Both the position numbers and the translations under genes were made by a program. DNA of 64,000 nucleotides from contig JADJPJ010000087.1 of assembly GCA_016713325.1 (NCBI GenBank), forward strand, positions 186,001 through 250,000. The letters run 5' to 3'. The DNA is from Candidatus Flexifilum affinis. GTDB taxonomy: Bacteria; Chloroflexota; Anaerolineae; Aggregatilineales; Phototrophicaceae. Shown here piece after piece: positions 29,145 through 37,998 of the stretch. Below the pieces are notes generated by a model. The model was not told the origin of the DNA. It was given only the letters and a program-made list of their open reading frames with translations, and did not search any database. How positions within the stretch are numbered: position 1 is the stretch's first letter; every line of letters starts with the position of its first letter.

Positions 29145-29652
29145 TGGAAGCGTTAATAGGTGTGATTATCGGTGGAATCATCGGGATACTCGGAACAATC
29201 TACACGACACGCGCCACCGTCAAGGAAGGACGGCGCAAGTCACAACTTGATTACCTGACATCAAGAATGGATCTGTTGTCATCTGCACTCGCTGAATACG
29301 AGGAATACCTTGCTCGGAGCGGAAGCTATAACGACGGCGATCCTGTGGAACACGCGAGGATTATCGGCAAGGCTATAGCTGCCTGCTTGTCCGTGTCCGA
29401 CATGCCATTGCCGGATGATCTACGGGTTAGTAGTTCATTTCCCAACGGTGCACTCCCCAACGTTGCGACTGATCTGGAGCGGGCAAGTCTGAAATGCACC
29501 GACTCGCCTTCATCGCGAACGAACGATTAACGCGCAATTTCGTGCAACAGCATCCGCTTTGGGGCGCTTACCAGGATCGTAATAGAAACGCCCTCGATCA
29601 CGCAGCAAAGAGACTGGCGATACTGATTGGAGATACTTATACCGATGACTAG
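29144..29652 (+). CDS. RM cassette cargo 2: membrane-anchored coiled-coil protein, one frameshift
   Basis: The ATG at 29144 overlaps the R1 stop. The N-terminus MEALIGVIIGGIIGILGTIY is a single membrane helix. A charged, helical cytoplasmic part follows (KEGRRKSQLDYLTSRMDLL). After a shift near 29480 the frame continues EMHRLAFIANERLTRNF and DHAAKRLAILIGDTYTDD to TAG 29650-29652. The total is about 169 residues. No family is recognised. A membrane helix plus a helical cytosolic arm is common in defence accessory proteins, so a defence role is a guess from context. Confidence 0.5.
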
Positions 29653-29677
29653 ATTCGCTCGAAGGCGGAAATGAACA

Positions 29678-29720
29678 ATGCCACGCCAGAAGCGCAACGC
29701 CGAACAACCCAGCTTCCTTG
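29678..29720 (+). repeat. truncated res-start copy R2 (43 bp)
   Basis: ATGCCACGCCAGAAGCGCAA and the next 23 bases match the start of R1 exactly, then diverge sharply after CTTCCTTG. It lies between cargo 2 and cargo 3, in the place where R1 and R3 separate the other cargos. The mod-derived half is absent. It marks one end point of recombination or deletion inside the res start. Confidence 0.75.
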
Positions 29721-29745
29721 GTTCTATCAAGAGGTTTGAAAATCC

Positions 29746-30039
29746 ATGTTCAAGCATTCTTTTATGGCAATCACGACCGACTTCGATCTAAAGCCGAAAC
29801 TAGAAGACTATCGTGAACGCTACCCTGGTGGCGACTTTGAGACATATCAAATCGTTTTTGAAGTGCGAGACGAACACGAGCCGGGAACATACAGCTATAT
29901 CATCGTCTTTGATTACAACAGCGGCGCGAGACAACACAAGACACACTTTATCGATTTCCTTCAATCGTACTGCACTTACGAGAAGAAACGAATGAATGCA
30001 CACCCAGCGAACAGCGTTCTGCCGCAACTAAAGAGATGA
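29746..30039 (+). CDS. RM cassette cargo 3: small hypothetical protein
   Basis: The protein has 97 residues from ATG 29746, with an alternative at 29764. It has a beta-rich centre (YQIVFEVRDEHEPGTYSYII) and a basic C-terminus. The stop TGA overlaps an ATG that leads into module R3, two codons before the Met homologous to the res start, so translation may be coupled. No family is recognised. Its lower GC content compared with mod and res suggests separate origin. Confidence 0.5.
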   Translation: MFKHSFMAITTDFDLKPKLEDYRERYPGGDFETYQIVFEVRDEHEPGTYSYIIVFDYNSGARQHKTHFIDFLQSYCTYEKKRMNAHPANSVLPQLKR

Positions 30040-30044
30040 CCAGT

Positions 30045-30338
30045 ATGGCACGAAGCAAGCGTAACCTAGATCAGGCGAGCTTCCTCGAAAACTATGGCAA
30101 GACCGCGCCCGCCGTCCCGGCCATTCGCTCTGCCGTCATCGAGTGGCGCGAGGGTTGTTACAAGGGCGCGAGGAAGTGCAACCGCGGACTGCTCAACTAC
30201 TGGTTTCGCACCGATCATCGTCTGCCCAACGGCCCCATGGTAACTCATCCCGAAGCGAAGGGCGAGGATACGGGCGTGGTCAAGGTGTTCGACAGTCTGG
30301 GCAACGACACGACGAAGGCCGTGCAGGTGAAGGTGTAG
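30045..30338 (+). CDS. chimeric res5'-mod3' module R3 (in-frame ORF, diverged)
   Basis: Bases 30045-30233 correspond to the first 189 bp of res and 30240-30338 to the end of mod (99 bp, two codons shorter). They are joined at the same point as R1 by a 6-bp linker that also ends in ATG (CCCATG). The protein starts MARSKRNLDQASFLENYG and ends KAVQVKV. It is more diverged than R1 (NLDQAS, CYKGARKCNRG, VFDSLG), so it is older or less constrained, yet it remains open. An in-frame ATG at 30036 gives a slightly longer version. The next cargo gene starts 2 bases after its stop. Confidence 0.8.
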   Translation: MARSKRNLDQASFLENYGKTAPAVPAIRSAVIEWREGCYKGARKCNRGLLNYWFRTDHRLPNGPMVTHPEAKGEDTGVVKVFDSLGNDTTKAVQVKV

Positions 30339-30358
30339 TCATGCCGCTCCATTTGCTA

Positions 30359-31463
30359 AGCCATCTATCGAATGAAAGCCACGAATGAGGTAGACTCGAA
30401 GGCATGAGCCGACGAGTAAACTTCACGCTGAATGACGAGCAGCTTGCCAATCTCGAGCAAGCCATAAACCACTCGGGCATCCGGAGGTGCGCCAGCGGGC
30501 GATCGCCGTCCGGTTGCTGCACCTGGGACAAACCGGAGGCGGTGGGTCAGATGGTGGCCATCACGGGCCACGGTCTGGACGTGGCATCGCCGTTTTCGCC
30601 AGAATGGGGTGGCAGGCCTGCAAGATCAGCCGAAGAGTGGCAGAAGCGCAAAGCGGACGCCCGGTACGTGAGGCTGCTGGAGCAACTGCTGAAACGGACC
30701 CCGCCAGCCTGGGACTGCCAGTTACGATCTGGACCATCGACCGCCTGCGCCTGTACCTGGAAGAGCAGACGGAGGTGCTGCTGAGTCCCGCTCGCTTCCG
30801 CGCCTTGCTGCATCGGTTGGGCTATCGCTGGAAACAGCCGAAACATGACCTGAGCGCCCTTCAAGACCAGGATGCCCAGGCGATGATGCAGACGGTGCTG
30901 GAGTGGCTAAAAAACCGTCCCCCTCAACCCACTCGCAGAAACCGAGCTTTTCTTTGTGGACGAAACGACCATAAGCCTCCATCCGCCGTTGCGGCGTTGC
31001 TGGACCAAGTGCGGCAAACGCCAGCTCATTCCCGCTCCCGGTTCGCCCTAATACCTCCATGTCTTCGGCGCCTACAACTGGCGCAACGGGCAGGTTACCC
31101 ACTGCACCTCCAAGCACAAGAACAGCGACGCCTTCATCGCTTTCCTCGACCGGCTGCTGCATCGCATCCTCGCCTCAAGCTCATTCTCGTTCTGGACAAC
31201 GCCTCCTATCATCGCAGCAAAGCCGTTCAGGCGGCGCTCAGTCATTGGGGCGACCGTCTCCCGCTCATCTGGTTGCCCAAGTACAGTCCGTTTCTCAATC
31301 CCATTGAGCGCTTCTGGCTCCACTTCAAGCAGCTCACCGTCGCCAACCGCCTTCATCGATCACCCGACGATCTCCAAATCACTGTTGATCAGGTCATTGC
31401 CAACCAGAACACGCCCGATCATCCCAATCGACTGCTTTTCGTGGATAACTTTCGATTGTGGCT
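30359..31463 (+). mobile_element. IS630-family insertion sequence (1105 bp)
   Basis: The ends are imperfect inverted repeats: AGCCATCTATCGAA on the left, and AGCCACAATCGAA when the right end is reversed. A TA duplication flanks it at 30357-30358 and 31464-31465, the target rule of IS630/Tc1 elements. Excision of the element plus one TA restores the AlbA_2 reading frame, which fixes the borders. It carries one transposase gene. Confidence 0.85.
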
Positions 31464-31518
31464 TAGCCAAGCAGCTCACCGAGTCCGATCTTCAGAATAT
31501 GGTTGGTGTCGTTGCTGA
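30404..31518 (+). pseudogene. IS630-family DDE transposase, frameshifted
   Basis: It starts MSRRVNFTLNDEQLANLEQA. After a shift near 30485 it continues HPEVRQRAIAVRLLHLGQT, the usual IS630 helix-turn-helix N-terminus. The middle carries IDRLRLYLEEQTEVLLSPAR and RLGYRWKQPKHDLS. The catalytic part near 30950 is blurred by shifts (FFVDETTISLHPPLRRCW-like sequence in another frame). The end is clear: LILVLDNASYHRSKAV and LPKYSPFLNPIERFWLHFK contain the second Asp and the Glu of the DDE triad. The frame as written runs 55 bases past the right IS end. Non-functional as written. Confidence 0.75.
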
Positions 31519-32719
31519 AGACGATACACTCGATTTCAAGAATCACGGCTATCAGAAGTCGATACCAGAGTGGCGAAATGACTTGCTCACAGACATTGCC
31601 GCGTTTGCGAACGCACGCGGTGGACTCATCATCTGTGGGATGGATGAGGAGAAGAAAACAGCGTTAGCGTTGTCCATAAATGGCCTGGGAGCTGACTACA
31701 AAACCGACCCTGAGATTCGCCGGCTAGAACAAGCGGCAAATAGTGGTATCGAACCGGCTGTTCCGGGACTTCGATTTGAGAAGGTTCCTCTCAGCGATCC
31801 ATCCAAGGCGAACGCGATAGTGATTCGTGTCCCCAGGAGCTTTGCTGCTCCTCATCGAATAAAGCAGACTCGGTTATTTCCAATTCGTCGTTCTATAGGT
31901 AATGGTGAGATGACAATCGAAGAACTGCGTCGCGCGTTCAATTTGGCGGGTAGCTATATTGAGCAGCTCAGGCAGTTTAGACAAAGTCGTCTTAATGCGG
32001 TCATTAATGCAAGGATCCCGGCAATTCCGGTTCGCTTAAATCCCGGTATGCTGATCGTCTGTCAATCAATACCACTTGGTTTCGTAGACAATGTCCCGGT
32101 GATCGACATTGGAGTGAGTTTTGGCGATGAAGGGATGAAACGCACTCTTGGCGAAAGCCGACTTAAAGATGCTGCACACGCGCTCGCGCATCCAAATCTA
32201 GATGGATTTGCATTTCCATTCGCTATGTCTGAGAAGAATGGAACCGCTAACGGCTATTGTCAGGTCTTTCGAACTGGTGCGATAGTGGGCGCAAGTGATA
32301 CGGGCTGGCACCATCCCAGAGCGCGAGGCGCCTATCTATGTATCAGAGTTCGAGCTGATTGCACTCCGCATTGTGTATGATTGCTTGGAGATTCAGAAGA
32401 ATCTAGGTGTACAGGCTCCTATAGCGGTCAGTATCGATGTTTTGGCTGGCCATGAACATCGTCTCGCGTGTCATACGCGCAGAGGCACAATGAGGGACGT
32501 CAAATTCCCCGGAGATCGCATTTCACTTGGTGAGGTAGTGCTAGAGGAACATCCGACTCGTATAGAGCTGGCAACCAGGATGCGGCCATTTTTCGACGTT
32601 CTGGCAAATGTCGCCGGTTGTCTCAAATCGGACAGTTACCGTGAAGATGGCACACCAATATCATCTTTTGATAGCTTCTTCAATAACACAGACATCTAGA
32701 TAAGAATGGGTGCCTAACC

Positions 32720-35307
32720 ATGCCACGCCCGAAGCGCAACGCCGAACAACCCAGTTTTCTCGAAAACTACGGCAAGACCGCGCCCGCCGTCCCGGCGATC
32801 CGCACTGCCGTCAACGAATGGCGCGAAAGCGGCTACAAGGGCGCGACGAAGACCAGCCGCGAACTGCTGAACTACTGGTTTCGCACCGATCATCGTCTGC
32901 CCAACGGCCGCAAGTTCGAGTACCACTTTGCCCAGCGCGAAGCCGTGGAGTCGATGATCTACGTCTTTGAAATCGCCAAGACTCGCCGGCCGTCCGACCT
33001 GTACGAGCGCTTTGTCCCGGCGGAACTGGCGCGCAGCATCCGCCTGCCCGGCGAAAACGAGAACCAGTTCGCCCGCTATGCGATCAAAATGGCGACGGGC
33101 AGCGGCAAGACAAAGGTCATGTCGCTGGCGATAGCGTGGCAGTATTTCAACGCGGTCATTGAAGCCGATCCCGCCTATGCCAAGACGTTTCTGATCATCG
33201 CGCCCAACGTCATCGTCTACGAACGACTTGCCAGTGATTTCGCCGGTGCAGCCATCTTTCGCGCCGATCCGGTCGTCCCGAAGGACAAGCAGATCTATTG
33301 GGACATGCAAACGTACATGCGCGGCGAATCCGAGCGGGCATCATCGATGGGCGCGCTGTACCTGACCAACATTAGCAGTTGTATGACCGGCAGAACGGCG
33401 ACGATCCCGGCGAACCGGACATCATGACGGCCGTCCTGGGCATGAAGCCGCCCGCCAAACTGGAAGAGCGCGACAACTTCCGCGAACGGTTGATCGCCCG
33501 CTCCGACTCGCGCGTGATGGTGCTAAACGACGAAGCGCACCACACCCACGATCCGCAAAGCACCTGGAATCAGACGATCCGCGATCTCCACGACGCCCAC
33601 GATCACGACCTGGCTGCGCAGCTCGACTTTTCGGCAACGCCCCGCTATGACAGTGGCGCGCTGTTCGGCTGGACGATCAGCGACTACACGCTCAAACAGG
33701 CGATTGTGGATCGCATCGTCAAGCGGCCGGTCGAGGGATCACCGACGCCGGTGAAGCGCCGAGCGACGTGGCGAGCGTGCGCTATGAACCGTTCCTCGTG
33801 GCGGGCGTCGAGCGCTGGCGCGAATACCGTGAGCAGTTGACGCCCATCGGCAAGAAGCCGCTGCTGTTCGTCATGATGAACAACACCGACGAGGCCGACT
33901 CCATCGGCGATTGGCTGCGCACCAAATACCCCTCCGAGTTCGCCGGCGACCGGACTCTGATCATCCACACCGACCGGCACGGCGAGGTGTCCAAAAAGGA
34001 TCTGGACGTGGCGCGCAAGGCCGCCCGCGAGGTGGATCGCGACTCCAGCCCGGTCAATGCCATTGTCAGCGTCCTGATGCTGCGGGAAGGCTGGGACGTG
34101 CAGAACGTGACGGTGATCGTCGGTCTGCGACCCTACACGTCGAAAGCCAACATCCTGCCCGAACAGACCGTCGGGCGTGGTCTGCGCCTCATGTTTCGCG
34201 GCCTGAATACGCCCTATACCGAACGGGTGGACATCATCGGCAATCAGGGCTTCATCAAGTTCATCGAACAACTGGAACACGATGAAGCGATCCAACTCGA
34301 CACCTACAAGGTTGGCGACGATAAGCTCGTGATCACGGTGATCGAGCCGGAAGCAGAACGCGCCGACTATGACATCGCACTGCCCAGACTCAGCCCGATC
34401 CTGGCACGCAGGACGGATCTCAGCGACGCCATTGAATCGCTGGATCTGATGGGATTCAAGATTCCCAAACTGCCGGTCAAGGCCGATAGCGTGGAAGAAA
34501 AGCAGTTCCGCTATGAAGGTCTGGATATCATCACGCTTGAGAAGGTGGTCGATCGCCAGTACACGATCCCACAGCCGCAGACGTCCGGCGAGATCGTGTC
34601 CTATATCGCCCAATGCGTCGCCGGCAACCTCAAGCTGCCCAGCCAGTTTGCGATCCTGGCGCCGAAGATCCGCGACTTCCTCAAGTACCGCGCGTTCGGG
34701 CAAGAGGTCGAACTCGAACACCCGGACATCCTGGCCGCCATCAGCCGCCGTCTGACGGTGCATGTCACCGTGACCGAATTCACCAAAGCGCTACAGGGCT
34801 TGATTGTCGAAGCGCAGACTCCGACCCTGGAAAGTGACGGCCGCGCGCTAGGGACAATGGAGCCGTTTCCGTGGTCACAGGAAACGGTCAACTGCCGCAA
34901 GACCATCTTCAATGCCGTCCCTTGTGACAACCGGTTCGAGGTCGATTTCGCCCGCTTCCTGGATCATGCACCCGACGTCGCGCGGTTCGGCAAGCTGCCG
35001 TTGATCTTCGGCTTTTCGATCCCGTACACCGATACGATCAGCAATCTACGGCATTACTATCCCGATTTCGTCGCCGTGGATCCCGAGGGCGTTCTGCTAC
35101 CTGATCGAGACGAAAGGGCGCAATGACCAGGACGTGATCCGCAAGGACCGATCCGCGATCCTGTGGTGCGAAAACGCGACTCAGCTTACGGGCAAGCCGT
35201 GGCAGTATGTGAAGGTCATGCAGAACGATTTCGAGGGCTTGCAGCCCACCACACTGGCGGATTGCGCCTACTTTGGCAGCATGCAAATGAGCATGTTCGA
35301 GGATTAG
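32720..35307 (+). CDS. res: type III-like restriction endonuclease, helicase subunit (Res), frameshifted
   Basis: The start is MPRPKRNAEQPSFLENYG. Its first 189 bp are the source of modules R1-R3. Helicase motifs appear in order: MATGSGKTKVM (Walker A), then after a shift near 33375 LNDEAHHTHD (DEAH-like box) and DFSATPRYD. After another near 33750 come LLFVMMNNTDEADSIGDWL and EQTVGRGLRLMF (motif VI). A final shift near 35095 exposes YLIETKGRNDQD, the E-x-K of a PD-(D/E)xK nuclease, and the protein ends at TAG 35305-35307. Corrected length is about 860 residues. It should cut unmodified DNA together with the Mod subunit at 26029. It resembles BPTD_3080-type restriction enzymes. Confidence 0.8.
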
Positions 35308-35320
35308 GCGGGGAACTGGA

Positions 35321-35350
35321 CCTCTCGACCGATTCAGGCCGGTCGAGAGG
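35321..35350 (+). terminator. hairpin after res
   Basis: CCTCTCGACCG at 35321-35331 pairs perfectly with CGGTCGAGAGG at 35340-35350 over an 8-base loop, 14 bases after the res stop. There is no strong U-tract. It is probably a terminator or 3'-end stabiliser for the RM transcript. Confidence 0.55.
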
Positions 35351-35507
35351 CCCTTACGTGCACTACGGAATTTCCACACTCCGCGCGACACTAGCCAGCC
35401 ATTGTCAAAGAGGTTCATGTCTGGCGTCAAATTGAGCGATCAACGCCTCGATTTCCGACCGGTGCGACGACTTAGGGACAAGGATCGCGTAGTTAGCGAG
35501 GTATCGA

Positions 35508-35567
35508 ACCCCGTCAACTCCGAAATGAAAAGCCCGACCAAACCGGTCGGGCTTTTTTGTTTGCCTT
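35508..35567. terminator. terminator hairpin, dispersed repeat copy D
   Basis: GTCAACTCCGAAATG is followed by AAAAGCCCGACC-aaacc-GGTCGGGCTTTTTT, a 10-12 bp stem with a U-tract on both strands. It sits between the convergent res and Rieske genes and can end both. The sequence is nearly identical to the 3' end of copies B and C. Confidence 0.8.
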
Positions 35568-35576
35568 GCGGCTTGT

Positions 35577-35996
35577 TCAGGCCATAAAACGATCCCGGGG
35601 ATCGACATCATGGTCACGATCGATTCTCAGATGCCCTCGCGCATCGAGATCCAGATAGAAAAAGCGGAGGCCACGCGCCGCACTGCCCGATTCCAGCTCG
35701 CCGACGGCGTTGAACCGGTTCCGGTGACACGGGCAAACAAAACCGTTCTCGGTGGGACTCACGAGGCACTCCGAGTCTGGACATTGCGCCTCGAGCGCAT
35801 AGAAACCCCCATCGTCACGGCACAACCACGCCTGCACATCCTCGACCAGAACGCACGCCCCACGCCGGTACTGGCGTGGTGATCCAGCGGTCGGGACACG
35901 GTCGAAGTGACGCTCGATCGCGCTAGGGTCTGGCCGCTGTGCACTACGGTCATTCCGTGGCGCGGCAAACAGCTGAAAGAACGCACGGCGGTTCAT
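35577..35996 (-). CDS. Rieske-like protein with altered first cluster motif
   Basis: The 139-residue protein starts MNRRAFFQLFAA, a weak Tat-like N-terminus. The second Rieske box CPCHRNRF is intact. The first box, normally C-x-H, reads CPDSEC: the histidine ligand is Asp. The flanking fold (FYALEAQCP, GFVCPCHRNRFNAVGEL, RGLRFFYLDLD) is otherwise typical. Without the His ligand it may not hold a normal [2Fe-2S] cluster. The ATG overlaps the stop of the nine-heme cytochrome gene (ATGA), so the two are made together, probably in the same membrane electron-transfer complex. Confidence 0.75.
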   Translation of the reverse strand: MNRRAFFQLFAAPRNDRSAQRPDPSAIERHFDRVPTAGSPRQYRRGACVLVEDVQAWLCRDDGGFYALEAQCPDSECLVSPTENGFVCPCHRNRFNAVGELESGSAARGLRFFYLDLDARGHLRIDRDHDVDPRDRFMA

Positions 35997-37267
35997 GGCG
36001 AAGTCTCCCGATCATAGGCATGGCACCGGTGGCAGGACGCGCTCGATTGGTCTTCCAGATCTTGCTGGCAGCTCGAACCCTGAACCAGCGGAATCGTGTA
36101 CGTCTCTCCAGTTGCTTTCCCTGTCAGCACCCACTGATCCGCAATCCGGCGAATGTTATGAAGGGGTTCGCCGCGCTCGGTCATCATGATCGTGTCCCCC
36201 ACGCTGAGCTCGACATTTGGGTTTAGCTCAGACCTCGTCATCGCCAGATCGTCGGGCGACAAGACCATCGTTTCGAGCGGTGCAGCATCGAGTGTGCCGT
36301 GACATGTCTGGCATTGCGTGTACTGGGTCTCGGACCGGTCATTGGTGATTATGGCGCTGCCCATGACTTCTTGTGACGTGTGACAGTCGATGCAGTCGAG
36401 TTCCCACTCGCAAAGGGTGAACTGGCCGATCGGCTGATAGTAGTCATGGACGCGCTGTTCGCGCTCAGAGGGCAGTTCAACTGGCATGTCGGCGCGCGGT
36501 ACGAATGCCATCGTGCGCAAGTCGTAGTTGCCGCGATTATGGCAGTGATTACACTGCGCGTAGGGGATCGCCGTCGTGAACTGATGGGTCTGCGCATGTC
36601 CTGCTTCGGTGCGCGATATCGCCGGATCGTTCCCCTCGTACAAACCATTGTCTGTGTACAGGACGTGACAGGTTGCGCAGCCCGTACTGCGATAGAAGCT
36701 GACGGCGGCGAGGCCTTCTCCAGCAACATGACAGAAGAGACAGTTTTCGGCAAACATCTGGACGGACTGGGGATCGTGATCGGATACGGTGAAGGCTTCC
36801 AGATGTCCAACGGGTTGAACGGCAAACTGTGCGATACCGTCTGCCTGCAAACCGAATGTGCGACGAATGAACGCAATTGCCCCGGCGTACGTGGTCATGA
36901 TGTTTCGCTGCACGGTCAGGATATGACCGGCGTGACATTCTCCACAGTACTGCTCGGCCGTATCGAGCGCTGAGGGGTTTGTGACCAGGCCTGTGTGCGC
37001 AGTTTCCTCGTCGAGACCGTGGCGATCCCCGCCATGACAGGAAACACAGCCAAATTCCTCGATACTGTGGGACGCGCTGATCGATTCGATACCGGTGTGA
37101 CAATGCAGGCAGTATTCCGTCTCGCCCGTGCGCGTTGGCGTGATCGAGACGATCGGCTGTGCCATTGGCTGAGATCGGAACATCAACAGCGTAAGTCCCG
37201 TGGCCATCATGATAACGGCGATCGGGACGAGCGCAGAGCGAAAACTGAAGGAAGTTGAGGTTGACAT
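35993..37267 (-). CDS. membrane-anchored nine-heme c-type cytochrome
   Basis: From ATG 37267 the protein has about 424 residues, with an N-terminal helix (ALVPIAVIMMATGLTLLMF) acting as uncleaved signal or anchor. Nine CxxCH heme motifs are visible: CLHCH, CVSCH, CGECH, CLFCH, CATCH, CNHCH, CIDCH, CQTCH and CHRCH. A longer start at 37324 would overlap the ArsR gene and adds no signal. Multiheme cytochromes of this size carry electrons between the quinone pool or periplasmic carriers and a terminal reductase. It is transcribed with the Rieske-like gene, away from the molybdoenzyme operon, and behind the ArsR gene. Confidence 0.85.
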   Translation of the reverse strand: MSTSTSFSFRSALVPIAVIMMATGLTLLMFRSQPMAQPIVSITPTRTGETEYCLHCHTGIESISASHSIEEFGCVSCHGGDRHGLDEETAHTGLVTNPSALDTAEQYCGECHAGHILTVQRNIMTTYAGAIAFIRRTFGLQADGIAQFAVQPVGHLEAFTVSDHDPQSVQMFAENCLFCHVAGEGLAAVSFYRSTGCATCHVLYTDNGLYEGNDPAISRTEAGHAQTHQFTTAIPYAQCNHCHNRGNYDLRTMAFVPRADMPVELPSEREQRVHDYYQPIGQFTLCEWELDCIDCHTSQEVMGSAIITNDRSETQYTQCQTCHGTLDAAPLETMVLSPDDLAMTRSELNPNVELSVGDTIMMTERGEPLHNIRRIADQWVLTGKATGETYTIPLVQGSSCQQDLEDQSSASCHRCHAYDRETSP

Positions 37268-37311
37268 TAGTGAGTTTGCCAGTGGATCACGATTGAGCGT
37301 GTGCTGATCGT

Positions 37312-37686
37312 TTATGAGACCCACTCGGTCGGCGTCTTGATCTGCCGCTTCGTGGTGTATTCGCCATCAACGCTGGCCACCAGACGATTCAGGCGGTCCG
37401 TCATGATGTCATGGAGGAGATCGAGCACTTCAATAACCCGCATATCAGTCCGTTCATAATAGACCGCAGATCCTTCGCGGCGCGGCGAGACCAGCCCCCG
37501 ATCTCGCAGCACCCTGAGATGTCGGGAAACCGAAGACTGCGGGAAGCTCAGGTCCGTCGCCATGTCGGTCACAGAACGGTGATGCTCTCGCAGCGCATTC
37601 AGGATCATCACTCGACAGGGGTTGCCGAGCGCGTCGCAGACCCGATCATGCAGCAAATGAACTGTGTTGACTAGCTTCTTTTCCAT
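37312..37686 (-). CDS. ArsR/SmtB-family transcription regulator
   Basis: The 124-residue protein starts MEKKLVNTVHLLHDRVCDAL. The winged helix is typical: LGNPCRVMILNAL, SVTDMATDLSFPQSSVSRHL and the wing VSPRREGSAVYYERT. Cys residues in the first helices (RVCDAL and NPCRV) could sense sulfur species or redox, as in some ArsR-type sulfur regulators, but the standard metal motif ELCVCDL is absent. It is the first gene of the minus operon, divergent to the cytochrome-molybdoenzyme operon, so it probably controls both from the shared intergenic region. Confidence 0.85.
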   Translation of the reverse strand: MEKKLVNTVHLLHDRVCDALGNPCRVMILNALREHHRSVTDMATDLSFPQSSVSRHLRVLRDRGLVSPRREGSAVYYERTDMRVIEVLDLLHDIMTDRLNRLVASVDGEYTTKRQIKTPTEWVS

Positions 37687-37998
37687 CGCACGAGCCCTTA
37701 CTTATGATTCTGTGCGGATGAGTGAAGAGGTCATCCACCAGAGTTCTGATGCTGCTGCCAATTCCCATCCAACAATCTGGTTATACTCCAAAGTCATACA
37801 CAAAAAGTGTGACAAAGTACACTTAATATCTATGACGCGGCATACTACTTGGGCACTTCACGGGGAGGTACCTTAGAGAGCATTCGCTTATGCGTTCATC
37901 CGGATGATTGGAGGCGCAGTTCGAATGTGCTTTGGATCGTCTATGCCAGCGTTTCACTGCGGTCGTGTCGCCGCAGCGCTCTTTTTGAGGAGAAAGGC
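37687..37998. promoter_or_regulatory. divergent promoter region of the sulfur-respiration locus
   Basis: This 312-bp gap lies between arsR (minus) and the triheme cytochrome (plus). It is AT-richer than its surroundings and holds the inverted repeat AAGTGT-N8-ACACTT at 37804-37823, next to a GTCATACAC/GTGTGAC half-repeat at 37792-37812. These are the best operator candidates for the ArsR protein. No clear -35/-10 pair is assigned. Confidence 0.45.
37804..37823. promoter_or_regulatory. candidate ArsR operator
   Basis: AAGTGT and ACACTT form perfect 6-bp arms around 8 bases, within an AT-rich tract roughly midway between the divergent starts. ArsR dimers bind imperfect palindromes of this size. 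Assignment is by position only. Confidence 0.35.

Larger units (their letters stand above)
30341..32699 (+). pseudogene. RM cassette cargo 4: AlbA_2 (Schlafen-like) protein, interrupted by IS630
   Basis: ATG 30341 begins MPLHLL; the gene is then broken by the IS at 30359-31463. Removing the IS and one TA copy joins it in frame to AKQLTESDLQ at 31466. The AlbA_2 domain follows: DTLDFKNHGY, then EWRNDLLTDIAAFANARGG, LIICGMDEE and a VIRVPRSFAAPHRI segment. The C-terminal half is unknown, with a one-base shift near 32300 before VIRAGTIPEREAPIYVSEFE, ending at 32699. AlbA_2 proteins bind nucleic acids or nucleotides and occur in anti-phage islands and as regulators. It lies directly between module R3 and res. 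Confidence 0.7.
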
